Source: Paracoccus sp. S1E-3
GTDB lineage: Bacteria; Pseudomonadota; Alphaproteobacteria; Rhodobacterales; Rhodobacteraceae
Direction: 5' to 3'
Assembly: GCF_013868135.1 (NCBI RefSeq)
Contig: NZ_JACEMU010000009.1
Coordinates: forward strand, 19,326-83,325
Length of the DNA stretch: 64,000 nt
The stretch's first letter is position 1. Each line of letters starts with the position of its first letter. The position numbers were made by a program, and so were the translations under genes. Positions 1 to 7,835 of the stretch are shown here, in pieces. The notes beneath the pieces are model-generated. The model did no database searches and had not been told where the DNA came from. It worked only from the letters and a program-made list of their open reading frames with translations.

Positions 1-333
1 AGCCTTAGTCAGCGCGGCCTTGGCGATGCCGCCGGTGTTGTAGTGGAAACTGACCAGCGCATCGAACTCGTGGGGGTCCAGCGGCACCTTCACTGCGCGC
101 AGAACCTCTGCCTCGTAGGCGGCGAGATCGGTGCGGAAGATGCGAAAGGCCTCGCGGATCCCGGCATCGAGATGCGCGGGCATGCCGCGCGGCATCCGCG
201 CCGGATCGGGCAGACCAGCGGCGGCCGTATGGCCGATGCCGACGGTCCAGATGTCCTTAACATCTAGGTAGGGTCCGGGCACGACGCCTTCGTGCCGGAT
301 CAGGGCCAGAAGCCCCCGATCAGAGGTTTGCAT
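1..333 (-). CDS. Phage endolysin, GH24 lysozyme-like (partial, runs off left edge)
   Basis: The gene starts at an ATG (331-333) and stays open to base 1, so its 3' end lies outside the window. The first 111 residues match the T4/P21-type muramidase fold. Near the N-terminus LIRHEG carries the catalytic Glu, followed by a glycine/threonine segment ending GIGHT. FDALVSFHYNTGG follows near residue 95, the usual helix after the active-site cleft. Such enzymes cut peptidoglycan at the end of the lytic cycle. It follows a small membrane protein and a holin-like gene, forming a lysis cassette. No signal peptide is visible, so it probably needs the holin for release. Confidence 0.85.
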   Translation of the reverse strand, partial: MQTSDRGLLALIRHEGVVPGPYLDVKDIWTVGIGHTAAAGLPDPARMPRGMPAHLDAGIREAFRIFRTDLAAYEAEVLRAVKVPLDPHEFDALVSFHYNTGGIAKAALTKA

Positions 334-337
334 GGGA

Positions 338-469
338 TTACCCGAGGGTTGAGATAAAAAGGATCAGGACGGCGACTGCGAGGCCGATACGGAGCCGGTG
401 GGCAAAGGCCTGTCCGGGGTCCGCGGGATCGCAGCGCAGCGAGCGGGCAAGGCGAAGGATCTCATGCAT
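338..469 (-). CDS. Small single-TM phage protein of the lysis cassette
   Basis: This is a 43-residue protein starting MHEILRLAR, with one hydrophobic segment near the C-terminus (LAVAVLILFIST). Its start overlaps the stop of the holin-like gene, and the endolysin starts 4 bases after its stop. Position and topology suggest a lysis accessory protein (holin partner or spanin-like), but no family is recognised. An ATG three codons upstream (476-478) is an alternative start. Confidence 0.55.
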   Translation of the reverse strand: MHEILRLARSLRCDPADPGQAFAHRLRIGLAVAVLILFISTLG

Positions 470-809
470 CGGCGTCATCCTTCCCGGCGCGGCGGAGCCT
501 GGCGAGGATGAGCTCGATGAAGGCGGCCCCGAAGACGCCGACCAGGTAGGCGGCCGAGCCGACCGCCCCGCCTGCGGCGACGGCGCCATCGGGCAGACCG
601 AGCCAGTCCGCCACGATCACGATGGAAAAACTGCCCATCCCCGCGGCGATCAACCCGCCAAGCAGGACATGCCGCAAGGCTTCACGCAGCGCCATCCGGG
701 TGGTCAGGGCATTGGTGGCACCGCCCAGCGCGCCCCAGAAGGCCAGCATCAGCGCCGTCGAGGCGGCGATCTCGCGCCAAAGGTGGGACCAGAAGGATTC
801 GTCGTTCAT
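462..809 (-). CDS. Putative holin-like phage membrane protein
   Basis: This 115-residue protein has two to three hydrophobic segments: about residues 14-35 (STALMLAFWGALGG), 48-70 (HVLLGGLIAAGMGSFSIVIVADW), and 76-100 (glycine/alanine rich, ending in FIELILARL). The tail is charged and short. This resembles class I/III holins or the small membrane proteins next to endolysins in rhodobacterial prophages. Its ATG overlaps the DUF2460 stop by 4 bases (ATGA type), so the two are probably translationally coupled. The holin role is inferred from topology and from the lysozyme two genes downstream. Confidence 0.6.
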   Translation of the reverse strand: MNDESFWSHLWREIAASTALMLAFWGALGGATNALTTRMALREALRHVLLGGLIAAGMGSFSIVIVADWLGLPDGAVAAGGAVGSAAYLVGVFGAAFIELILARLRRAGKDDADA

Positions 810-1432
810 GTGCGGAGTTCCACAAGGGGGATCGAGGTGATCGACCCGAGGCGTTCAAGGTCGAGGGTGACGTCGAGGGCGTCGGTGTCGAAGCGGACCG
901 GGACGTCGAACTCGAAGCCCGCGGTGATCGCCACGCCCGCAGCCGGGGCGGTGGTGAAGGTGATGAGGCCCGTGGTCGTGGAAACCGACCAGCCGGAGGC
1001 CTGGGGCGTGCCGTTCAGGGCGATGGTCACGGTTCCCGCGACGGGCTTGGTGATCGCCCGCATCCATGACTGGGCGCCCGAGGTGTAGCGATTGGTGAGC
1101 TGAAACTGAGTCGTGCTGCCGTTGCCGGTGCCGATGGGTTGATCGTTTGGCCCCGGCGTCTGTGACGGCAGGCAGGACTTGAAATCGGCCCAGTCCTTGA
1201 AGCGGAAGCCGTGGAGGCGACCGTTGCGGGCCTCGAAGAAGGCGACGACCGCCGCCAGATCGTCGGCGCGGCGGATGCCATAGGCGACGTCGTAGCGGCG
1301 GCGGCTGTTGGCCCAGCTGGCGTTGCGTTCCTCGGCCCCGCTCGCCAGCTCGACGATCTGCGTGCGCCGCTCCGGGCCGCCGCGCGCCCCGCGGCTGATG
1401 TTGTCCGGAAACCGGACCTCGTGAAATGCCAT
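806..1432 (-). CDS. DUF2460 distal tail protein
   Basis: This 208-residue protein matches the DUF2460/TIGR02217 family found after the tape measure gene in rhodobacterial prophages and gene transfer agents. Diagnostic features are the start MAFHEVRFPDNISRGA, the middle motif FEARNGRLHGFRFKDWADFKS, and a beta-rich C-terminal half (TFTTAPAAGVAITAGFEFDVPVRFDTD). Family members form the distal tail ring joining tube to baseplate. The gene lies 9 bases after the tape measure stop and overlaps the next gene by 4 bases. Confidence 0.85.
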   Translation of the reverse strand: MAFHEVRFPDNISRGARGGPERRTQIVELASGAEERNASWANSRRRYDVAYGIRRADDLAAVVAFFEARNGRLHGFRFKDWADFKSCLPSQTPGPNDQPIGTGNGSTTQFQLTNRYTSGAQSWMRAITKPVAGTVTIALNGTPQASGWSVSTTTGLITFTTAPAAGVAITAGFEFDVPVRFDTDALDVTLDLERLGSITSIPLVELRT

Positions 1433-1441
1433 GGCTGATCC

Positions 1442-3904
1442 TCACATGCCCCGCCGCCCGAGCGACACGGCGCGGGCGATGTCGCTCGCAACCTGCGTCC
1501 GGGATTGCCGGAAGCTCTCGGCGTCGCGGGCGTTGATCGTGACGTTGACGGTCGAGGGGCTGGCCTGGCCGTACCCCGCCGCCTCCCGTCGCGAGAGCAC
1601 CCGTTCGCCCCGTTGCAGGATCGCGGGCACCTCGTCCGGCCGCAGCCCGGCCCAGCCCCCATTGTGCATGCGCGGGGCGCCCGCGAAGGCCAAGGCGGGG
1701 ACCATCCGGCCGGGTGCCGGGGCACCGACCATGCCGCCCGCGTGCAGGATATTGGCAAAGATGCCACCCGCCCCACCCAGCGCGCCGGAGAGGGCGTTCG
1801 CGATAGGGCCAAGGATGAAACGACGGGCAGCGAGCTTGGCGAGATCGGCGATCATCGATGTCACCAGATCGCGGAAATCGAGCTTGCCGGTCTTCACGAA
1901 GTCGCCGATGGCGTTCTCGGCCGAGGTGAAGCCCCCGACCAGCGCACTGCCGATATCCCCGCCGATGTCGCGCGCCTTGGCGGCGTAGTCGGCGAGTGCG
2001 GCGGTGACGGCCTGCCAGCCGGTGAGGGCCGTGTCGGCACCCTCGGCCGCAGCCGCTCCGGCCTCGCGCGCGGCACCGCCCGCACCATCAGCGGCCGTGG
2101 CGGTGTCGTTCAACCCAGACGTCAGGGCATCGGCCCCGCCGGCCGCATCCGCCAGCGCGGTTTCGGCCTCCGTCCCTGTGCCAGTCACCGCATCCTTCAG
2201 CGCCTGCCAACTGGCCAGCGGCCGACCCGCGGCGTCGGCCAGCATCCCCGCCGCCTCGCGATAGCCATCGGCCCGGGCGCGGGCGTCGTCGGCCATGGCA
2301 CCGAGGCCGAGGTCAGGCGGCTCGAGGTAAGTCCGCGACAGCGCGGCGGAGAAGGCATCTGCGGCGGCGGCACCGGCTGCGGTCGCGGCCCCTTCAAAGG
2401 GATTGCCGATACGCCCCAGTTCAACCGGATCGAGGATGCCGATCCGCACGCCACCTTCGCCCGTAGCCCATTCGGGCAGCAGCGCGAGGGCCGCGTTCAG
2501 GGTCTCTATGAAGCTGTTGATGCGGGTGACGACGCCGTTCAGCATCACCTCGACGCCTGAGATTAGCCCGTTCGCAGCCTGGAAGGCGAAGTCGCCGATG
2601 GCGCCGGGCAGGCTGCCCCAGATGGCGACGGCCGCATCATAGGCCCCTTGGAAGATCGCCGCCGTCCGGTCGCCGAAGCTGACGACGCCTGCGATGGTCC
2701 CTTCCAGCGCCGAAAGACCGGCCGCCTTCAGCCCCTCCCATCCGGCCGCCATCCGCGCGAAGGCCGCGTCCAGCGACAGCCCGATGCGCGACCAGACCTC
2801 GCGGGCCAGATCGCCGAGCAGGCGAAACGCCTCGCCCACTCCGCCGACCCGGGCGACCAGCTGCGAAAACTGGTAGACCAGCTCTCCCGCGCCGACGATC
2901 AGCGCCCCGATGCCGGTGCGGATCAGCGCGCCGCGCAGAAACACGAGCGCCGTCGCGAGCCCGCGAACCGACAGGGCGGCGGCCGCCATGCCTGCCACCC
3001 AGCGCCCGGCCATGACGGCGGCGAACGTTGCCGCATAGGACGCCATGCGCCCGAGGTTGCCGATCAGACCGTCGATGGCCGAGCGCAGGATGCCGCCATC
3101 CGAGGCGAGCGCCACGAAGGCATTGGCCAGCGCCTCGATGGTCGGGGCGACGGCGACGGCGATGCGGTTGCGCAGGCCATCGAAGACCAGCGACACCGTG
3201 CCGAGTGCGAGTTGCGTACGGCGCAGAGCTTCCAGCGCATCACCGTCCAGAACCGCACCCAAATCGGAGGCCTGGTCGCCAAGCCGCGCCATTTCGGCCC
3301 CACCATTGCGTAGGAGCGGCAGGAGGCGGGTCGCGTCCGAGGCCATGGCCTCGAGATAGAAGGTCATCTCCTGCTGGCTAAGACCCGCCCGCTCCAGCGT
3401 GTCGACGTAAAGTTGCAGTGCCTCCGGTCCCGACAGCCGTGCGAACTGGTCAGCGGTGACACCGACCCTCGGGGCCACGTTCTCGAAGAAATCCGCCATC
3501 GGCCCGCCGCCGGTCTGCAGGAAATCCCCGACCCGGTCGTTCACGTCCTTCAGGATGTCGGCCAGCTTCTCCTGTTCAATGCCGACTGTCCGCGCCCCGG
3601 CCGACCAGCGCTGCAGCGCATCGGGTGTTGCATTGGCGACCTGCGCGAACTGCCGGATCTGCGTGGCACTCTCGGCGGTGGATCGGACGATCAGGCCGAG
3701 CGAGGCTGTAGCGGCCGCCGCGGCGGCCCCGAGGGCAAGGCCCGCCCTGCGCGCAAAGGCGGCCAGACGGGTGTTCGCCAGTTCCATCTCGCGCGACAGG
3801 CGGCCGAAGCCGCGGGCTCCGGCTTCGCCCACGCCTTCCAGTTCGGCTCGCACGCGACGTCCGCCTTCCGCCACGAGGCGGACGGAGACCTTCTTCTCAG
3901 CCAT
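1442..3904 (-). CDS. Phage tail tape measure protein
   Basis: This 820-residue protein is alanine and glycine rich and mostly helical. It has hydrophobic stretches (AGLALGAAAAAATASLGLIV near residue 55; the 290-340 region) and a coiled-coil character typical of lambda gpH-like tape measures. The family segment on tail length control (STAESATQIRQFAQVANATPDALQRW) lies near residues 70-95. The C-terminus has the FVKTGKLDFRDLVTSMIADLAK segment seen in lambda-type tape measures. It sits between the frameshifted tail chaperone pair and the distal tail gene, the standard position. Its length predicts a tail of roughly 120 nm by the usual 1.5 angstrom per residue rule (inference). Confidence 0.92.
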   Translation of the reverse strand: MAEKKVSVRLVAEGGRRVRAELEGVGEAGARGFGRLSREMELANTRLAAFARRAGLALGAAAAAATASLGLIVRSTAESATQIRQFAQVANATPDALQRWSAGARTVGIEQEKLADILKDVNDRVGDFLQTGGGPMADFFENVAPRVGVTADQFARLSGPEALQLYVDTLERAGLSQQEMTFYLEAMASDATRLLPLLRNGGAEMARLGDQASDLGAVLDGDALEALRRTQLALGTVSLVFDGLRNRIAVAVAPTIEALANAFVALASDGGILRSAIDGLIGNLGRMASYAATFAAVMAGRWVAGMAAAALSVRGLATALVFLRGALIRTGIGALIVGAGELVYQFSQLVARVGGVGEAFRLLGDLAREVWSRIGLSLDAAFARMAAGWEGLKAAGLSALEGTIAGVVSFGDRTAAIFQGAYDAAVAIWGSLPGAIGDFAFQAANGLISGVEVMLNGVVTRINSFIETLNAALALLPEWATGEGGVRIGILDPVELGRIGNPFEGAATAAGAAAADAFSAALSRTYLEPPDLGLGAMADDARARADGYREAAGMLADAAGRPLASWQALKDAVTGTGTEAETALADAAGGADALTSGLNDTATAADGAGGAAREAGAAAAEGADTALTGWQAVTAALADYAAKARDIGGDIGSALVGGFTSAENAIGDFVKTGKLDFRDLVTSMIADLAKLAARRFILGPIANALSGALGGAGGIFANILHAGGMVGAPAPGRMVPALAFAGAPRMHNGGWAGLRPDEVPAILQRGERVLSRREAAGYGQASPSTVNVTINARDAESFRQSRTQVASDIARAVSLGRRGM

Positions 3905-4564
3905 TCCGGCGTCCTTCCATCTGCTCGTTCAGTTTGCGAACCATCACCGCCTCGATCTCGGGCAGCAGTTCGGCGGTGATCAGGCGGTTGATGCCCAGCG
4001 CTTGCGCCAGTGAAAGCGCGGCACCCATGTCCCATCCGATGACAGCCCCCGGCGCGATCCGCAGCTGCCCGCCGAGGCGCTGGGTCAGATCCCAGACCTG
4101 CCAGCCCTCGACCGTCATCGGCCGGTTCAGTCTTGCGGGGCAGTCGGGGCAGGGGCCTGCGCAGGCCGCGCAGTAGCCATCGCCCCCGCCGAAAGACCAG
4201 TCGGCGAGGGCGCGGAGACGTTTTTTTCTGCGTCCAGCATTAGGCCGCGGGCGACGTATTGCGCCTGGAAGGCTTCGAAGACCGGCCAGATTTCGAGAAG
4301 GGCGTCGATCCCAGCCGGGCTGACCGGCACGAGGTTGCCTTCATCGTCGCCGACCCCCTCCCATTCCAGTACCGCGCGGCGGGCGACAGCCTTGGCCATC
4401 GCGAGGGCCATGTCCTCCTGGCTGGAGGTTTCCGACAGGCCGCCGATCATGGGGTCCGCGCGGGCTGAGACCATCAGCGCGGTGGTCAGAGGGGCCACCA
4501 GGACGCGCAGGCCGGGCAGCAGGTCCAGCCATTCGGGCCGGTTCGAAAGGTTCAGACGGATCAT
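3897..4564 (-). CDS. Tail assembly chaperone, predicted -1 frameshift fusion (gpGT-like)
   Basis: Slipping -1 at the A AAA AAC heptamer (4220-4226) joins the first 115 residues of the zero-frame protein to an open frame ending at 3897, giving about 222 residues. I read the -1 frame through the junction and found no stop. It runs RLRALADWSFGGGDGY, then a cysteine cluster CAACAGPCPDC, then MTVEGWQVWDLTQRLGG to the end. The downstream part alone (ATG at 4118, 73 aa) has no good ribosome binding site, which favours production by frameshifting. The C..C...C..C spacing suggests metal binding. The fusion end overlaps the tape measure start by 8 bases. Confidence 0.72.
4127..4564 (-). CDS. Tail assembly chaperone, zero-frame product (gpG-like)
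   Basis: This 145-residue protein starts at MIRLNLSNRP. The longer open frame upstream overlaps the tail tube gene and was not used. The N-terminal 115 residues are predicted helical (EDMALAMAKAVARRAVLEW). A perfect A AAA AAC slippery heptamer lies in frame at codons 113-115. It lies directly between tail tube and tape measure, the position of lambda G. Its role would be to bind and solubilise the tape measure during tail assembly. The last 30 residues (PSPTGLSAGAMATARPAQAP) look like a low-complexity tail. Confidence 0.8.
   Translation of the reverse strand: MIRLNLSNRPEWLDLLPGLRVLVAPLTTALMVSARADPMIGGLSETSSQEDMALAMAKAVARRAVLEWEGVGDDEGNLVPVSPAGIDALLEIWPVFEAFQAQYVARGLMLDAEKNVSAPSPTGLSAGAMATARPAQAPAPTAPQD
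4220..4226 (-). other. -1 programmed ribosomal frameshift heptamer A AAA AAC
   Basis: On the minus strand the codons GCA GAA AAA AAC contain the heptamer A_AAA_AAC in the X_XXY_YYZ register of the upstream frame. The -1 frame is open through to 3897. This is among the most efficient bacterial slippery sequences and is the classical arrangement of siphovirus tail chaperone genes. Confidence 0.82.
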
Positions 4565-4566
4565 GG

Positions 4567-5505
4567 TCAGTATCCCGTGACGGTGTTGACGAGGACGGCG
4601 GTGCACATGCGGGCGGGGCTGGTGGCCTTGGCGGCCTGCCAGTCGAAGGTGGCCTGGATGCCTTGCGGCCCAGGGATCTCGATCCGCGGGACCGGCAGGT
4701 AGACGGCATGGGCGGTGAAAGTGAAACTGGCGTTCGCCCCGAGGCTGTAGGCAAACTCGAGCTCGCAGGGCGTGCCGTCGATGGCTTGGGTGACCAGTGC
4801 GCTATCGGCGAACCGCACCTCAATGCGGCCGGTCAGGGCCGCCATGCCGGGATCGGCGCCCTCGATTTTGCCGTCGTTCCGGATGGTCTCGATCCGGTCG
4901 AGGCCGTTGGCATAGGTTATCTCGGCCGAGACGACGTTGCCCAGCGCCGTGCCGTTGCGCTTCACCACTCCGTTGAAATGGCCGAAGCGCTGCAGGCCGA
5001 GCGCGGTCGGGGTGCCTGCGGCCGTGGTGGCAGCGATGGCCTCACCTTGCGCGATCAGCCGGGCGGTGGCGGTCAGCAGGCCGGAGCGGTTCATCTGCCA
5101 GGACAACTGGTCCATCACGCAGCCCGCATACATCGCGAACCGTGGCACCTCTGGCATGGCCACCTCGATGGCCATGGAGGGCAGGGTCCAGTTCCCCGAC
5201 TGGAAGGTGTGGGTCTTGGGCGTGGTGCCCGTCGTGGTCGGTGCACCGAAGGCCGCCTTCAGCCAGTAGCCGAAGGCCTCCACATCGATCGGCACCACCA
5301 CCTCGCCATCGGCGGTGACGGCGTCCTTGATCGGGGCCAGGGGATCGCGGCCGTAGCCGAGCAGTTCGCTGTTCAACAGAGGCTGCTCCGCGCCCAGCGT
5401 GGTGCGGGCGAAGGGCATCAGCTGATAGCCGCTGGCGGGCGGGGTGCCGTAAACCGTCTCGAACGCAAGCGCCATCTGCGCCCGCGCGCCGTGTGCGCGT
5501 GCCAT
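4567..5505 (-). CDS. Phage major tail tube protein
   Basis: This 312-residue protein is typical of the Phage_tube_2 family of tail tube subunits. The start has FETVYGTPPASGYQLMPF and LLNSELLGYGRDPLAPIKD. Beta-strand rich repeats follow (GEVVVPIDVEAFGYWLKAAFG; SGLLTATARLIAQGE). The family polymerises around the tape measure to form the tail shaft. It lies just upstream of the chaperone pair. Ribosome binding site GGAGAA lies near the ATG at 5505. Confidence 0.88.
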   Translation of the reverse strand: MARAHGARAQMALAFETVYGTPPASGYQLMPFARTTLGAEQPLLNSELLGYGRDPLAPIKDAVTADGEVVVPIDVEAFGYWLKAAFGAPTTTGTTPKTHTFQSGNWTLPSMAIEVAMPEVPRFAMYAGCVMDQLSWQMNRSGLLTATARLIAQGEAIAATTAAGTPTALGLQRFGHFNGVVKRNGTALGNVVSAEITYANGLDRIETIRNDGKIEGADPGMAALTGRIEVRFADSALVTQAIDGTPCELEFAYSLGANASFTFTAHAVYLPVPRIEIPGPQGIQATFDWQAAKATSPARMCTAVLVNTVTGY

Positions 5506-5531
5506 GGGGTTCTCCTTGGATGTAGGGGAAT

Positions 5532-5954
5532 TCAGGCCAGAGGGCCGGTGGTGGTATAATGCAGGACGACGATGATCACTGCCGCCTTCAGGGCCGCGGC
5601 ACCCTCAATGGGCAGATCGACCGAGGCTGGGGCATCAGGTTCGACCCAGTCGCAGAGGCCGCCCAGCGTCCGGTCAGCTTCCAGCGCCGCGCCGATGGCG
5701 GCGATCAGGTCATCGAAGGCGCTGGCCCTGGCGGTGCCCGCCTGGACGACGACCTCCAACTCGGCCCGGTGCTGGTAGTGATAGCGCAGCGGTGACAGTG
5801 TCACCTCTGGCTCGCCCGGCTGGCCGTCGCGAAGGATGATCAGACCGGCTGTGGGAATCCGCTCGGGCAGCACCTCGTCACGCAGGGTGAGGGCGGCAAG
5901 CGGCTGAAGCCGCGCGTACAGCGCAGCGAGGACGAGTTCGCGGGTGGTGGGCAT
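5532..5954 (-). CDS. Phage tail terminator-like protein
   Basis: This 140-residue protein (MPTTRELVLAALYARLQPL) has the helix-plus-sheet pattern of minor tail/terminator proteins (lambda gpU or HK97 gp10-region type). A strand pair YHYQHRAELEVVVQAG and the helix FDDLIAAIGAALEADRTLGGL follow. It is next to the tail tube gene, where such proteins occur in lambda-type genomes and cap the tail tube. Homologues in this phage group are often misnamed acyl-CoA transferase. No catalytic signature for that activity is visible. Confidence 0.65.
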   Translation of the reverse strand: MPTTRELVLAALYARLQPLAALTLRDEVLPERIPTAGLIILRDGQPGEPEVTLSPLRYHYQHRAELEVVVQAGTARASAFDDLIAAIGAALEADRTLGGLCDWVEPDAPASVDLPIEGAAALKAAVIIVVLHYTTTGPLA

Positions 5955-6139
5955 GCAATATTCAGTATTCAGTGGCTAGATCGAGCGGTTAGTAGACCTC
6001 CAGCCACGAGAGCCACAGACGGGACAGAGGACGGGTTTGGCGCTCGATCATGCTGCTGGTCAACCACAGAGCCAGAATTTTCTTGACCCAACCACCTGAA
6101 AAGCCTGTGTTTAACTTTGATTCCATAGTCGGAGATAAG

Positions 6140-6874
6140 ATGTCTGGTTACCGTTTCCGTTGCCTCGGCCCATTTGAGTTTCCTGTCTATAGAAGCACGC
6201 GCCATTGGAAAAACCACTACCGTCTGTTCGATCCTAAAGCTGCCACGGAGGCAGTTTTTGAGCTGGCGGCTCAGCAAGAGCGCAGAATTGGGGTCGAGGG
6301 TATAGACCAAGCAATCGGCCTTTATATTATCGGCATGAAACCGAGGGGGAAGCTCATCCCCTTCTATGTTGGCAAGGCGGCGCGTCAGACGATTAAGGAA
6401 CGGCTGTTTCAAAAGCAGGATAAGCTCGCCAAGGTGACTGAGATCCTGAATGTTTACAAACATGCTAAGCCGTTTGTGTTCTTGTTCCCGCTCCTTACGC
6501 CCACGGGACGACTTGCTCGGCTTCCGACAGCGGCGCCGGGCGAATCTAGCGCCGAGAAAGTAATCAATAGCGCCGAATACATGATGATCGGTCACGCAAT
6601 GAATTCGAACCCGTGGCTCCACAACATTTCTACTGTTGTGGAGCGCGAACGGTTTTCAATCGATGGTAGCCCAGGAGCCTCCGGCAAACAAACGAAGGAC
6701 GCTCAATCCTACAGTGAGATGATGGGCTTCAGAAAAGCGTCCTCAGCGAGCGACAAGCTCCGCGAGGCCGGTGAGGCGCTCGAAGAGGTCAAACCCGATG
6801 AAACGCGTCTTATTGAGGACGCACTCGCGCATCCGGAGAGCTTGGAACAAGAAACCGTGGGCCCGGAAGAGTGA
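6140..6874 (+). CDS. GIY-YIG-like domain protein, opposite-strand cargo gene in the tail module
   Basis: I chose the ATG at 6140 because GGAG lies 5 bases upstream; an in-frame ATG at 6050 lacks a clear site. The 244-residue product has GLYIIG at residues 60-65 and FYVGKA at 75-80, the two signature strands of GIY-YIG nucleases. A possible catalytic Glu follows in NSAEYMMIGHAMNSNPW (E146). The C-terminal 80 residues are charged and unrecognised. It is the only rightward gene within the leftward structural operon. Its AT content is visibly higher than its neighbours, the profile of a phage moron expressed from its own promoter. A defence or superinfection-exclusion role is possible but only inferred. 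Confidence 0.7.
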   Translation: MSGYRFRCLGPFEFPVYRSTRHWKNHYRLFDPKAATEAVFELAAQQERRIGVEGIDQAIGLYIIGMKPRGKLIPFYVGKAARQTIKERLFQKQDKLAKVTEILNVYKHAKPFVFLFPLLTPTGRLARLPTAAPGESSAEKVINSAEYMMIGHAMNSNPWLHNISTVVERERFSIDGSPGASGKQTKDAQSYSEMMGFRKASSASDKLREAGEALEEVKPDETRLIEDALAHPESLEQETVGPEE

Positions 6875-6889
6875 TCGACATTTCTTTTC

Positions 6890-7513
6890 CTATGTTTCCA
6901 CCCACCCTGCCACGATCCGCCCCGGCACGCGGTCGATGGCCCGTTCGGCATCCCGCGCCAGTTCGAGCCGCTTGTGCAGCTTGACCTGCGGCACGAGGAG
7001 GAAGATCGGCACGGTTGTCAGCCCGCGGCCGCTCTTCGATCGTGACGCTACCGCCCGTCCCTTGCTGTTCAGCCGCCCCTCGGCCACCAACAGGCTCGGG
7101 CCCCGGCGGCGATAGATGAACTGCAGCCGCAGCCCCGTGCGACGTTCCCATGCGCCGGGGGTGATCCGCCCGCCGCGGGTGGATTTGCCTGCGGCGGCGG
7201 TAGGGATCGCCAGCCAGAAGCCGTTGCGCGACCGGATTAGCGGCCCTGTGTCGTGGGCCCTGACGATCACCGGGGCGTTCGACCAGACCAGCGCCGCGGC
7301 GTTCAGGCTTTCGCCGCCCTTGGGATAGGTGGCGAGCCGGATCGAGTTGCCAAGCCGGGTGCCGAGCCCCGCGCCGGTGATCTGGCCGCGCCAGGCGGAT
7401 TTCAGGCCCGCGCCCGCCTCGCGCATGGCGGTGGTCACGGCCTTCTCGCCCGCGGCGATTTCCGCCTGCATCAGGGCGGCGAGGTCGGGGCTGATATCAA
7501 GCTTCAATTTCAT
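6890..7513 (-). CDS. DUF6441-like phage neck/tail completion protein
   Basis: This 207-residue basic protein starts MKLKLDISPDLAALMQAEIA. It has a helix followed by the small-domain pattern of tail completion proteins (GAGLGTRLGNSIRLATYPKGG; FWLAIPTAAAGKSTRGGRITPGAWE). It resembles the DUF6441 family common in rhodobacterial prophages, a functional analogue of HK97 gp10. It overlaps the head-tail connector gene by 4 bases. Assignment is from recall of the family and position. Confidence 0.65.
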   Translation of the reverse strand: MKLKLDISPDLAALMQAEIAAGEKAVTTAMREAGAGLKSAWRGQITGAGLGTRLGNSIRLATYPKGGESLNAAALVWSNAPVIVRAHDTGPLIRSRNGFWLAIPTAAAGKSTRGGRITPGAWERRTGLRLQFIYRRRGPSLLVAEGRLNSKGRAVASRSKSGRGLTTVPIFLLVPQVKLHKRLELARDAERAIDRVPGRIVAGWVET

Positions 7514-7824
7514 GCTGGCCTCAGGTCCAGCGTCCAGATCAGCCGTTCCCGGTCGCGCAGGGGTTCTCCCTGGATCACATGGCTGTCGGCGCCAATGACG
7601 ATTACGTCGCCCGGGCGCGGGGCGGGGAGGTCGGACACGCGCACATCCACCACCGTCGTGTCGCTGACGAACCGCCCCGCGCCGAAGTCGGTGACGCGAT
7701 CCGGCGCGCGGCGGATGATGCGGATCGGGCGTTCCTCCGACGTGGTGGCCGAGATCCAGAGAGCCGGGGCCGCCATGGAGGCATGGGTGAAGATGCGGTC
7801 CATGGCGGCGGCGAAGACGGACAT
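7510..7824 (-). CDS. Head-tail joining protein, lambda FII-like
   Basis: This 104-residue, beta-rich protein (MSVFAAAMDRIFTHASMAAPALW, then VSDTTVVDVRVSDLPAPRPGDVIVIG) has the size and GD-turn pattern of the FII/Phage_attach family. That family forms the ring between the filled head and the tail. It lies immediately after the capsid gene and overlaps the next gene by 4 bases. Confidence 0.72.
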   Translation of the reverse strand: MSVFAAAMDRIFTHASMAAPALWISATTSEERPIRIIRRAPDRVTDFGAGRFVSDTTVVDVRVSDLPAPRPGDVIVIGADSHVIQGEPLRDRERLIWTLDLRPA

Positions 7825-7835
7825 GGGTGGGTCCG

